From the NCBI GenBank assembly GCA_004335835.1, contig RWJK01001844.1:117320-168092 (forward strand): a stretch of 50,773 bases of DNA, in the 5' to 3' direction. How positions within the stretch are numbered: position 1 is the first letter of the stretch; every line of letters starts with the position of its first letter. The stretch comes from Scenedesmus sp. ARA3. Its lineage: Eukaryota; Chlorophyta; Chlorophyceae; Sphaeropleales; Scenedesmaceae. Made by a program: the position numbers and the translations under genes. The notes beneath the pieces are model-generated. The model worked only from the letters and a program-made list of their open reading frames with translations. It ran no database searches and was not told the DNA's origin. This document shows, in pieces, positions 33,239-44,500 of this stretch.

Positions 33239-35589
33239 CCAGCTTTCGGCTAGAACTGCAGGTTTGCAATATGTTGTGGGCAGTTGAGCTGGGCAGAGGT
33301 TGTGGCAGGTGACAATTCCTTTGCGCTGTGGGCAGGCATAGGTCCAAGCACATCACGCGGCAGTACACCGTTTTGCATGCAGAAGGTGCACTGTGCATGG
33401 CGTACAGGCAGGTCTGACACAGCTGTTGGTGCTAATTTTGTACTGTTCTCTGAGTAACGGCATGCTGTACTTGATTCGGATGTTGGCGCAGGGCAGGCAT
33501 GACTAAATGCATTTCTTTTGGCCATACCACTCATCTCATGTGACGGCTTCCAGAACAACGTGATCCTCACTAGGCGTTGTGTGCAATGGTGTGTTTGTGC
33601 AGACCTTCTGCAACATCCTGGCATGATCAGGAAAGTTGGGCTGCATGTTTATGACGCACGGCTGCAGGCTTTGCAGTCACTGGCGGCGCCTGTCTAGCAA
33701 GTGCACTCTGCATCATCTGTGCTAGTTGCAGATCGTCAGAGTTGTGACGTGGGTAACATAGTACAGCTAGGGCAGCGGCAATTTTCAAACTTGCCACGCC
33801 AGTGAAGGTGCCTTCTAGGGGCTTGGTCGCCTCTGTGTGGGCATGTGTACGTGTGCGGTTGTGTATTGTTGCCTCAACATGTCACACACATGTGTGTGTG
33901 GGCTGTGCATCCTGCTCAGCCATGCACCCTGCAACGTATGAGCCAGCCTCAGCCTGGCCGCAACAAGCATGCAGGCTGGGCTCACAGCTTCTGTGCCATC
34001 AGAAGGCTGTTATCTGGACAGCTTGAAATAGTCACTATCGCTATAGTATAGCGTGCAACACTTTATTCTGGCACACGGTTTGAAACTCCGTTGAAGGGCT
34101 GCACTTTTTGTGTGTGTAGAGCATTGCGGGTTACTTTGGCCCAGTGCAGGTTGGTGAGCAGGTGACCTGCTGGCAGGCAGTTGTGTGGCACCGCATGGTA
34201 GAGCCTGAGGGCGTGCTGCTACTATGCAAGCGGGCATACACATGCATGTGCCATATGGCAGTGTTCGTGGTGCCTCATGCGATCAGCTGCAGCATGGTGA
34301 GAAGCATGCCGGCTGCAGAGGTTCTGTGCAGCCAGTGCAGCACACATTTGCTGTATCGATACAACCATTTGCAGTCATGATCCCAGCCCTGCGGTGTGGC
34401 TGTTCCAGGGCTTGGGTGATGCAGTGTGCAGCGCGCAAGCTGTGCATACTAGTATGCCACAGTTGTGTGGCAAGGAGGTCAGCATTATTTCGGGTGCTGC
34501 AGTCCTGTGACTGCTGAGCAAGTTACTCACTGGGCTGTGACAGACATGTTCCTGGCAATCTTGCAGCAGAGACTCTCATTCCAGACAACTTATGCTAAGC
34601 TCCAGGTCCTCCCTGTTCAGATGAAGGTTGTGGCACAAGTTGAGCTCGCCCCTTGCCAAGCGGCAGGCACGCAGCTTTAACAATTTTGAGACAGTCTGAT
34701 CAACTATTTGAGACAGTTGAGTGTTGAATGCTGGTCCGTGGGAGCTGCTGCTGGCCAGCATGCCATGGCATGTGGTGCTTGTTCAGTTCTGATTGCAATT
34801 TGTACTACAATGTAGCTGATTTAGTCAATTGGTGGCATATTGGTTTTGCCAGTTGTCTATCTTAGATGGTGTGGGGGTTGACGAGGTACTAACATTAGTC
34901 AATTGCTGGCATCCCGTTGCTGAACCATGCGGCTGTCAGTGTGCTGTGGTACCGCCATCATGTTCACGCGCCACAAGCGGCATGCAGAGCTCTGCCAGGG
35001 GCATGGTTGCAGGCTGCAGCTGTATCCTGCCCTAATCTGCCGGGTAGAACAGCTCGATTAAAGTGCTGAAGCAACGGCTTGGCTTGCAGCCTGTGCGCAT
35101 GCCGTGTCGCCGCCGTAATAGCCTGCCGGTGGCGGCCTCAGCCTCATGAGGCTTGATCAAGCTGTTACGCGGTGTTGCGGCCCTGTCCTTTGCCCTCCGT
35201 TAATTTCGCTCCCTGCAAAAAGAGCGTAGACACTTCCAACTTTCAACTTGATCAAGCTGCTGAACATAGCATAGCATAACCGTTGCGCACATCACGTGAT
35301 GACCAGTGCCAGGGTTGGGTTCCCACTCGTATATATGCTGAGTGAAGGACGTGATACCACGTGACACGTGTTACCACTAGCACATTCCCACATGGTGGCC
35401 ATGAGCTAAAGCCGCTGCAAGAGGTGAAGTGCAGCGCGCCTGTTGATTCATGCAACCATATGCCTGCAGCAGCTCCTGCACGTTGCCGATGAATCCTCAA
35501 CAAGTTCGACCAGCCACACTACCTCACTTCGGCTTGAATAAGGTTAGACAAGTCACACTTGAACTACAGTAGTAACTTAGTTACGTTAT
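33239..35589. other. non-coding region, likely 3' UTR then intergenic
   Basis: 33.24-35.04 kb is G+T-rich on the plus strand with only short, unstructured ORFs, probably the 3' UTR of the preceding ORF, although no plus-strand TGTAA was found. A perfect 7-bp inverted repeat (cgctata g tatagcg) lies at about 34039-34053. 35.1-35.26 kb holds palindromes and a short dispersed element. Confidence 0.4.
35165..35249 (+). mobile_element. short retroposon-like element, copy A, with flanking direct repeat
   Basis: 64 bp (35186-35249) match the copy at 41251-41314 with four mismatches. The 3' end is a short tandem repeat (caactttcaactt). An identical 13-mer cttgatcaagctg lies at 35152-35164 and 35248-35260. 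Read as a target-site duplication, it makes this copy about 85 bp long, extending 21 bp further 5' than copy B. Confidence 0.55.
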
Positions 35590-35594
35590 TTACA
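35590..35594 (-). terminator. TGTAA poly(A) signal overlapping the OPR-RAP stop codon
   Basis: On the minus strand the last codons read GTG TAA, so the stop is part of TGTAA. No other minus-strand TGTAA was found in the next several hundred bases. If used, the 3' UTR would be only a few tens of nucleotides. Confidence 0.35.
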
Positions 35595-38500
35595 CTATCG
35601 CATCCTCAATGAGCTGGCGCAGGCGAGGCATGCCTTTGGGCACGTCAGCCATTGCCACTGCCTCATCCAGAGCAGCAGCAAGCCACTGCGCCCGTGCTGC
35701 CAGGGCCGCAGACCCCGCAGCTGCGTCATCAGCGCCATCAGCAGCAGCGTCCTGCTGGTCCGCTGCAGCATGCTGCTCACTGCTGCGTGTGTTGCTGCTT
35801 GAGGGCAGCTCGCTGTGACCGGACTTCACGTGGACGCCTGCTGCATTATGCTGCTGCTGCTGCTGCTGCTGCTGTGCCAGGTCAGCCCAGGTGAAGTAAG
35901 GCACGCTGAGTACTGCCCAGCCCCTGGCCTGCAGGCAGCGCTGCTTGGCCAGGCTGCTGCCCAGCAAGCTGCGCGGCACTGAGTTGGTGAAGTGGGTGGG
36001 GCCATCCACCTCGACAGCAACACGCCTGCAGCAGCAACCACAGGAACAGGCACAGCAACAGCAGTGCGGTCACAACATGCAGCAACAGCATCTCAAGTGA
36101 ACTGACGTTCTACGGATGCATGAGGATGCAGAACCGTGCGTTATCATCAGCATTGTATTGCCAGTCGTACAACCGGCCCCGCGCCCCACCCCAGAAGCTG
36201 CAGAGGCGCACTGCTTGCATATGCCTACATCTGCTTCGTACGCTTCACCCTTTTCCGGTAACAACCACCAGCAGAAACACCCTGTTGAAACACAGTCGCC
36301 TGGAAAGCACCACCAGCAGGCAGCAGTACCCACCTGCCCTTCCACTCCACTGCCACATCAATGCTGAACAGCCCATCCTCAGTCAGCGCCTCCTGCTGCA
36401 CTTCCAGCCCCAGCCCCGCAGCCAGCACAGCCGCCACTGCCGCCTGCAGCCTGCTGGGCCGCCAGCCGGGGCTGCGCCTGTTGCTGAACATCCACTGCCG
36501 CGTGGCTGCTGCCATCAGCTTGGGCGGCAGCGAGGCGGGAGGCGGCACGCCGCTGCCCGAGTACGCATCCTGCGACATCACACATGCAGCAGAGGAGAAG
36601 CAACCCATGTACATTAACTTGGCAGTCGCCTGTAAAGCATGCCATGCAAGCAGGATCACGCCTCACCACCAGGGACTCCATAAGCTTTTATAACGCATGC
36701 AGCTGCAGCGCCATGCTTAACAGAACGCCGATCACGACCTGTGCCAACCTATCCAGCAGCAGCCAGCCTCACCTGCAGCAGCGTCACCGCCTGGAACAGC
36801 TGCAGCAGCAGCAGCGGCTGCGCCTTGTCAGGTGGCAGGCTGGCTAGCTTGAGGCACCCCTGCTTGAAAAGGCTTGAAGGCAGCACCCCAGTTACTGCGA
36901 ATGCCCACAGGCTGCCCACCACCATCGAGTCACCCAGGCGCGGCATCTGCTGCTGCAGCACCTGCGCACCAGCAGCAGCCAGAGCGCAGCAGAGTGCAGG
37001 CACAGCAAGTGCATGGTGTGGGGGTTCACCTAGAGATGCGCAGGTTATAGCTCCAGCTTCATCGGCATCAACGGCATGCACTGCAAGTTTACAGCTGTGC
37101 AGACTCGCCAACGCTGCCAAACACAATCCTGGGGCTGAGTGCCCCGCAGCAGCAGCCAAGAAAAGTGCAAAGCCCATACACCTGTATTCAACTCTATAAC
37201 CAGCAACAAGCTCAGCTTCAGCTTCAACGTAAATGGTGCACGTTGCAAGTCAGCCAAACAACAAAAAATTCCAAATCAAGGCCGCACCTCTGCGCAGGCC
37301 CTGAACATCGCCTCATGCCTGTGCCCCAGCCGCGCTGCTGCCCGCACCAGCTGGCTGGCATCCAGCGGCCGCAGCTGCCCCCGCGCCGCCAGCTGTACCG
37401 CACGCTGCGCTAGCGCCTCTGACAGCGCGGGGCTGCTGTGCTTGAGGGAGGCGAAGCTCCAGGCTGACAGCGCTGCAAGGGGCGCTGGCAGGTGCGGCGC
37501 GCGCTGCAGGAGCTGCGTGTTGCAGCCATATGTGTAGTTATAAGTTATGTGTAGGTATGGCGACATACGTGTGGTTGCAGGGAGGTGCAACAATGTAGCA
37601 TGAGCATGCACAGGCGCGGAGATGATGTTGCATGTGGGGTAGGGCGCACTCAAAGCTGCATCTTTCCAGATGAAAACGCCCCTGGTCGGCAAGAGCTGCA
37701 GAGGTGTGCTGAACCAGTTCCCACTGCTGCCAGGCGCCAGAATATGTTGTGGCACTGCATGTGAGGGAGAAGTGATTGCAAGATCACGCTGATACACAGC
37801 CCAGACTGTGCATTGGCATGGCTACCTGCTACATATCAGCCCTTTGTTGCTCATGTGTCCCATGCCTGCCACTGCCATGGCCACTGCATGTCAGCCACTA
37901 ATGCCACTTTCTCACCTCAGCCGCCGCAGCCTCCATGTTTGCTGCATCACACAGGTTCAGCTGCGCCAGGCCCCACAAAACCTCAATCAGCTGCACGTCG
38001 CTAAACCCCGGCAGCAGGCCAGGCAGCTTGCCGCGCAGAACCCTGAAAAAGGCGCCATTGTAGTGCTTTAGCCGGCCGCAAGCATATACAGCCTGCGCTA
38101 CATCTCTGTGGCTGCAATGTACCACCTCCAAAGGCAGGTACGGCATGCGCTGCCGCTGCTGCTGCTGTTCGTCTGGCTCTGACAGCTGCTGCCACCGCTG
38201 CTGCTCTTCCTGCAGTGTGTCATCACCATCAGGAGGAAAGGTTGAGCTGCTGCTGTTCCCGTTACCTGATTCATATAGCTGCTGCGACCGCTGCTGCTGC
38301 TGCTTGTTGTCTTGTTCCTGGCCGTCCCACTGCTGCTGCTGTTTGCTGCTGCTGCTGCCGTGTATGCGCCTCCTCCTGTGCATCATTGCCAGCATGCTGA
38401 GCTCCCCAGCAGGTGTGCTGCTGGCCTCAGGGCCCCCAGACAGCAGCGCAGCAGCAGCAGGACCCTGCAGCAGCTGCTGCAACACACTGGGGCGATCCGC

Positions 38501-40860
38501 AGTACCGCTACTGCTGCTGTACTTTGTTGCTGTGCTAGACGCAGCTGCTGCTGCACCCTCGGCAACCGCGCCCTGCCGGCCATTGCCGCCGCAGACCCCT
38601 TTGCCTGGCAGCGCTACTGGTGTGGCCTCCAGGCATACTGCCAGCCTATCGAGTGCCTCTTCCATAAAAAAAGGCGCCTCAAACCGCATCTGCGCGAGGC
38701 TCCACACAGCACCAGCAGCAGTGCGTGGAAGCACGCCATACATCTCTGGTGCTGTTGCGCCTGTCACTGCCGCCAGCATGCGCGTATCCACCACATCTGC
38801 AGTCGAATATGCCCACAGCAGCCGGCAGCAGTCGGCCGCATGCAGCTCCCCGGCGCATGCTGCTATCACAGGGGCCAGCTCCTGCAGCAGCAGCTGGTGT
38901 GGGCAGAATGCAGCCACATATGCCCACACCAGGCCTGCAGCATCACTAGGCCTGCACTCTGCAAGCCGCCTGCGGCCCTGTGGCTTGGCCTGGAACTGGC
39001 TGCTGCTGCTGTAATAGCCGCTGCTGGCAGCAGTCAAGATGCTGGCCTGCGCACCCCACTGCTGCTGCTGCTGCTGCTGCTGTGGGCGCTGCAGGGGCTG
39101 CTGCTGACTTGCTGAGTAGCCTGGCTGGTAGGCCCCCGCATTGCCACTTCCAATGCTGCTGCCGCTGGGAGGTGCGGCTGCACTGCTGCTGCTGCTGCTG
39201 CTGCTGGGCCCATACTCCAGCAGGTGGTTGGCAACAACAGCGAACAGCGCAGAGCAGTTGTAGCCCATGAGGGCATACGCCTGGCACATCTGGCTGATGT
39301 CGCGCATGCGCCAGCGCTGCAGCTGCTGAGGCTGTGCCAGCAGGTGCCGCTCCACTGCCTGCAGCAGCGCTATCACAGCAGCCTGCTGCTGCTGCTGCGC
39401 CACAGCAACAAGTTGAACAGCAGCACCACCGCTGCTGCTGCTGCTGCTGCTGCGTGCTGGGTCGGTAGACCATCCTGCTGCAGCAGCTGCTGTCGTTGGT
39501 CCACGATCACTTGTAGTCGGCTGCTGCTGCTGCTGTTGCTGCTGCTGCTCAGCCAGGCCTGCTGGGTCTACCAGCCAGCCACTGGCAGCGATGCCCTGTA
39601 GCAGGTTGCTGATGCCTGTGGGCTTGAGGCTGGCCAGGTGCTGGCTGCCTGCTGCTGCTGCTGCTGTTGCCCAGAAGCCCAGGTCGCGCAGCATGAAGAA
39701 GTTGAGGCTGTAGCACAGCCCACCAAACGTGCGAGCACTGCACAGCGCTAGCCTGCTGCCGCTGCTGCTGCTGTTTGAAGAGCCATTCCCCGCTGCCTGC
39801 TGCCGTTTCGCACCGTACTGCAGTTGATCTGCGGCAACAGCTTCCTGCTGTGGTGCTGGCTGCATCAGCGCTGCTGCCACTGCCACTATGGTGTCGCTGC
39901 TGGGCTGCAGCTGCAGGCGGCTCATGGCCCACAGGCCACTGGCCAGCACCTCTGTGGGGATGACAGGCAGCTGCTGCTGCAGCTGCGGCTCCAGAGCTTC
40001 CAGCAGTGCCTGCAGCAGCAGCAGCAGCAGCAGGTTCTGATTGGCAGCTTTTGATTGAAAACAGGCACATCAACAGAGCTCATATGGTGGTGCGTCCTGT
40101 AGCTGCTACTGATACAGCTGCTGCTGCAAGTCTATCAGTTCCCTTGCACCACAATAACACTCAAGAGGTGGACATCAGTGCTTCCTACAATATGATACTG
40201 GCAACCTCATGGCGGCACGACATGTGGATAATGCACGGCCTTCTGCGCCATTGCCTTGAGCGCTGCCAGAAGTGTAGACTGCTAAGCCCACACGGCGGCA
40301 GTGTACGCACGCTTGCCGCATGAATGCTGCAGCTTATTGTGGCATTGAAGCAACAGCTCAAGCAACCCTGCGTTGAGCATGTGCTTGTGCGCTTGACTAC
40401 ACGCTGACAAGACCATTGCCACAGCGCTGCTGTTGCACTTGACTGCTGCCACACAACCTGCGCGCTGAGCATATGCAGTGCCCATGCACCACCTGGCACT
40501 CACATATGCATGGTGGCTGCCCACCACTATGGTGGTGCCTGAAGCAAGCTGGATGAGTGCCTGCAGGAGCCCAGCAGCACCTGTGGCAGCAGCAGCACCA
40601 CCAGCAGGCCTCCTCTTGCTGCTACTGCTACTGCTGGCACGGTCCTCCCTGGCTCTGCGTCCAGCCGCTACTACAGGTCGTCTAAATCCAGTTTCACAAC
40701 CATTTCGGAGCGTCTCATGGCCTCGCAAGTGCAGGAACTGCGCAAGTGGCGATTGCAGCTCACGACTGATGGCTCGTGGAGCTGCGTTTTTGCAATCAAA
40801 ACACTGCTGAGTGCCAAGACCCCATGTTTTGTGGCTAAGGCTTGATGGAAACGCCTGCAT
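35590..40860 (-). CDS. OPR (octotricopeptide repeat) protein with C-terminal RAP domain
   Basis: Exons: 40504-40860, 37916-40009, 37288-37512, 36773-36961, 36334-36569 and 35590-36025, giving 1178 residues with consistent phases. The N-terminus (MQAFPSSLSHKTWGLG onward, Ser/Arg/Ala-rich, few acids) looks like an organellar transit peptide. Residues about 120-950 hold degenerate helical repeats (VLASGLWAMSRLQLQP, AAGAVWSLAQMRFEAP, IEVLWGLAQLNLCD, LAALSAWSFASLKHSS, VVGSLWAFAVTGVLP). They are interrupted by long Gln/Ser inserts coded by CAG runs. The RAP domain covers about 1023-1085 (RRVAVEVDGPTHFTN, ARGWAVLSVPYFTW). A Gln-run and acidic tail follows. OPR-RAP proteins bind specific chloroplast or mitochondrial RNAs and control their stability, splicing or translation. 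The target here is unknown. The first junction is the least certain because an OPR-like open stretch lies in the intron at about 40320-40440. Confidence 0.85.
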
Positions 40861-41583
40861 GAGTACTTGCTCAACAGCTACGTCTCACATGCAAACTATT
40901 TTTGCAGTTCTGTGGACGGCCACGACTCAAAACGCACACACCAGCTGCATTCGCTGCAGCATCAATACCCTTGGGAGTGAACAACCCTGAACACGCATTG
41001 CAACCGGCCCCTGGCGCCCTGTTACTGACATGTAACAACGTGGTCAAACTTCCTAGCTGCTCTGGAAACCTTCATGCCCAGCAAGAAGGGCGGTGCGACT
41101 AGCAGCAGTGCCCAGCAAGCTGACAGTCACCAGCTTGACAAGCCACGCCAAGTATGGCCACATTTTTGCAGGACGCGGAGTAACGCAATGTTTCCAACTG
41201 CCAGCCTGTCAAACCAAGTGGCAGCAGCACCAACAATCACGACGATGACATCCTTTGCCCTCCGTTAGTTCCGCTCCCTGCAAAAAGGGCGTAGACACTT
41301 TCAACTTTCAACTTTCACAACGATGACAGAGCTGCAGCAGCCACAAATGGGTGGCATACATCACAGCACGACCAAGCTCCCGTCTCACCTTCACTATCTA
41401 CACATGCCAGAACGCTGCATCGCCAGGAATTTTACTTGTTCAGCAGTGCCTGCAGAGCTTGAGCATCACCCAGGTACCACCCATGTTGACCCGACCACCA
41501 GCCCTCTGTACATCCGTTCTCCCCAGCAGCGCCAGTGCCAGCCCTTGCCCAAAGCTTGCCAGCTGCTGCTACTAGGGCCGCTG
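40861..41583. other. intergenic region between two minus-strand genes
   Basis: Contains the promoter side of the OPR-RAP gene and the 3' UTR of the prolyl 4-hydroxylase gene, plus element copy B at 41251-41314. No minus-strand TGTAA was found downstream of the hydroxylase stop here. No further gene is seen. Confidence 0.5.
41251..41314 (+). mobile_element. short retroposon-like element, copy B, with flanking direct repeat
   Basis: Same 64-bp unit and orientation as copy A. It is bounded exactly by tcacgacgatgaca (41237-41250) and tcacaacgatgaca (41315-41328), 13 of 14 identical, as expected of a target-site duplication. Variable 5' length, a tandem-repeat 3' end and a target duplication of variable length are features of 5'-truncated LINE/SINE insertions. 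No coding capacity or pol III boxes are seen. Confidence 0.6.
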
Positions 41584-44500
41584 CTACTGCTTCTGCTGCT
41601 GCGCTTCCTGCTGCAGCAGTTGCTGCCGCAGGCTGCGCATGTTTCTGCGCAGGCAGATGAGGTCCAGTGCCTCACACTTGACGCAGTCCTTGCAGGAGTG
41701 CCTGCACACGCCCTTGAGCCCCAGCATGACGGTTGGCTCGCTGTCACACTTGCCCGCAGCCATGCGCGCTCTGATAAGCAGGCGATGAGCAAGACAAGCA
41801 GCAGGAGACACAAGCAAGCAGGCAGGCAGTCAAAAGGAAGCAGGCCGCACGAGGCAGTGGCATTCAGCATCAAGCGCATGCAGAGCAAGGAACATGAACA
41901 ATGTTACCCAATTATTGTTGTGCAGCGACGCACAGGCACAATAACACACCCCGCCCAGTTTCCAGCTCTGATCCTATCCAAACAGTTTGTGAGGCAGCAT
42001 ATCTTCATGCTGCAAGGCACTGCTGCATCAAGGCTGCTTCGATCTCCCGCCGCTCACTCGCAGTCGTCCGCCTCATCCTTGCAGCCGGCAGCCTGCTGCA
42101 GCGCATCAAAGCTGCCCCCGTATGGCCGGTTGTGGATCCACTTGGTGGCAGTCCACTTGGTGCCCTGAAGGGAAGCAGGGAACCGGCAGTCCAGCGTATG
42201 CATGGTTTATCAGGTGGCCTGAGTGGGCAGCATAATACAGCCAGGGGATGCAGTGCTGAGAGGCGATGCATCAAGCACATGCTGCCACAGCTGCTATGCT
42301 GCAGCCGGTGCGTCCTTTGTCATGCTGCTAATGCCAGCAGCACAGCGTAGATTATGTGAGCAGGGCAGTGCTCCTTTCACAGGATGTCCAGACACAACCC
42401 GCAAGCACGGGTGCCACAGCGGCGGCTGCGCTGTCATGATGCTGTCGCTGCTTCTACCAAAGAAAAGAACAGCATCAGAGAGACACCAAGTCTGCTTTTG
42501 CTGCTGTTGCTGCTGCTGCAGCGCTTACTGCACCTCACCTTGAGCAGGGGCAGCTGGCGTGCAGGCTGGCGCGGTCCACCCTGGTGTGGCTGCTGCTGCT
42601 GTTTCTGCTGCTGCTGCTGTTTCTGCTGCTGCTGCTGCGCACCATCATCAGGTGCCTCACCTTGAGTGTGGGGCAGCTGGAGTGCAGGCTGGCGCGGTCC
42701 ACGCGTGTGCCGTCCACGTGCATGTCCCAGAACAGCAGCGCGTCGCCCTTGCGTGGCAGCACCGCCATGCCGGAGCCCTTGGTGGCACACTCGCCTGCAG
42801 CAGCAGCAGCAGCCGCCGCCGCAGCAGCAGCAAACAGCTCTAGGACCGCGCAAGCTGCACTGCTGCCACAAAGCAGTGTCGATGCATGGGGCTTGACAGC
42901 GTTGCCTTCAGCAACACATGCCCGTGCACCAGATACACCACTGACAGACATACACCAGCTGCACGCGTGCTTCAGCGCCTGAGGAGGCGCCGTGTGCAAC
43001 GCTTGTGGTTTGCACAGAACATGCCGCTGAAGACCGCTTGAACGCCATCTATGCTGCATGCAGCGCTGCAGCCCTACAGGCTGCACTCACTTGGGCTGTG
43101 CAGGCGCTGCCGTCCCTCGTCGATGAACTTGCCCAGCGGCAGTGTCGTCTCCCCGCCCTCCTCGACATCCCCCAGGTACATCAGCACAGTGGCAGCCCTG
43201 CAGCAACATCAATCACATGCATAGCATTGACATGTGATACATTAGCCTCTGCAGTGCTGGACACAAACACCTGCCCAGATGTACACAGAAGCCTTGATCC
43301 TCAACAGCATGCAGGGACAGCGGCACAGTGTCTGCTGCAACTCCTGCTGTGCCTGAACCTTGCGTGTGGGGTGCTGCTGTGCGTGCAGCTGCCGCACCTG
43401 TTTTCCCCAGAGTCCGCCGCGTGTGTGGGGTCGTCGAACCAGTCCCAGTGCGCATCGTACTTCTGGCCATTCTGGTAGCGCAGCACCTGCACAGGAAAGA
43501 AGACGGTGATCGGCAGCATGTTTACTCCACACAAGCAGTCAATACCAGGCACATGCCCAGACCCAGGTGGACCTGTCCGCGTGTCTGGCGCCAATGGTGC
43601 ATGCTGTTCATGGCTGTCGGACCCACCCCGCCCCCACGCCAAACATGAAGGCCTCCTGCATGCATAATGCAAACTGGTGCACGGCATAGCCGCACCCTGC
43701 TGCATCGCTTGTTGCATCTGCCGTCACATTTGCACAGCAGCGTGCCGCCAGGCAGCCGTCAAGCTGCCAAGCGCGGTTGGGTGGCCCAATCACTACTTAG
43801 TAGTAAGCGCGCAACGCAGAATTGCTGTTCGGCGCACCTGGATGGGCTCGCCGTGGTCTGCTGGCAGCCGCGTCCACTCAGCAATGCGAGCCTCAATGGC
43901 AGCAACCACCGGGTCCTGGCCACGGCTGGCAGGCGGCGGCAGCAGCAGCAGCAGTTGGTTTGTGGTCAGCAGCAACTCAGGGCAAGCCAAGCAGTACAAA
44001 GTTTTGCACACATAAGTTTTTGCTGTTAATGGCAAGGTGATGCAGACATATGCATATGCACAACAGCAACGTTCCTGTTGGCCACTGGTTCGCACTTCAG
44101 CACAAGGGCACGAAAGTCATGCTCAGGCAAGGATGCTTGTGCTCCTTCCTGCCAGCCAACACTGGTGCTGTGCAGCATGCTGCTCACTGCAGTGGCGCGC
44201 CGTAGCTGGTGCGGATGTTGTCAAGCGTGTGCTTGCCAGTCTTGGTGTCAATGACCTGCGAGCGGTGCACCTACAGCAGCGGTGGCAGCAGCCACAACAT
44301 CAAGGAAGAGCCAGAATAATGAGCAGCACAAGCATGAAGCAATGCTGTAAAACACAAGCGTGCCTGCTTCTCATCGGGCTATGTGGACCGTGGAACAAGT
44401 TGGTACACTGACTGTCTTGCGGCAGCTGCGCGCAGCTGCTCTGTGCAGCAGTGACAGCTGCCAGCTCTGTGCACACACTGCCGCCCACTTAGCACAGCCT

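Noticed and set aside
38145..39014. Plus-strand ORF of 289 codons opposite the OPR-RAP main exon
   Set aside because: Same repeat-shadow effect. The minus frame carries OPR repeats and joins to the RAP exons.
42000..42060. Apparent lack of a donor after P4H exon 10
   Set aside because: Careful reading of the minus strand shows a canonical GTGAGC at 42057, giving the ShKT junction in frame.
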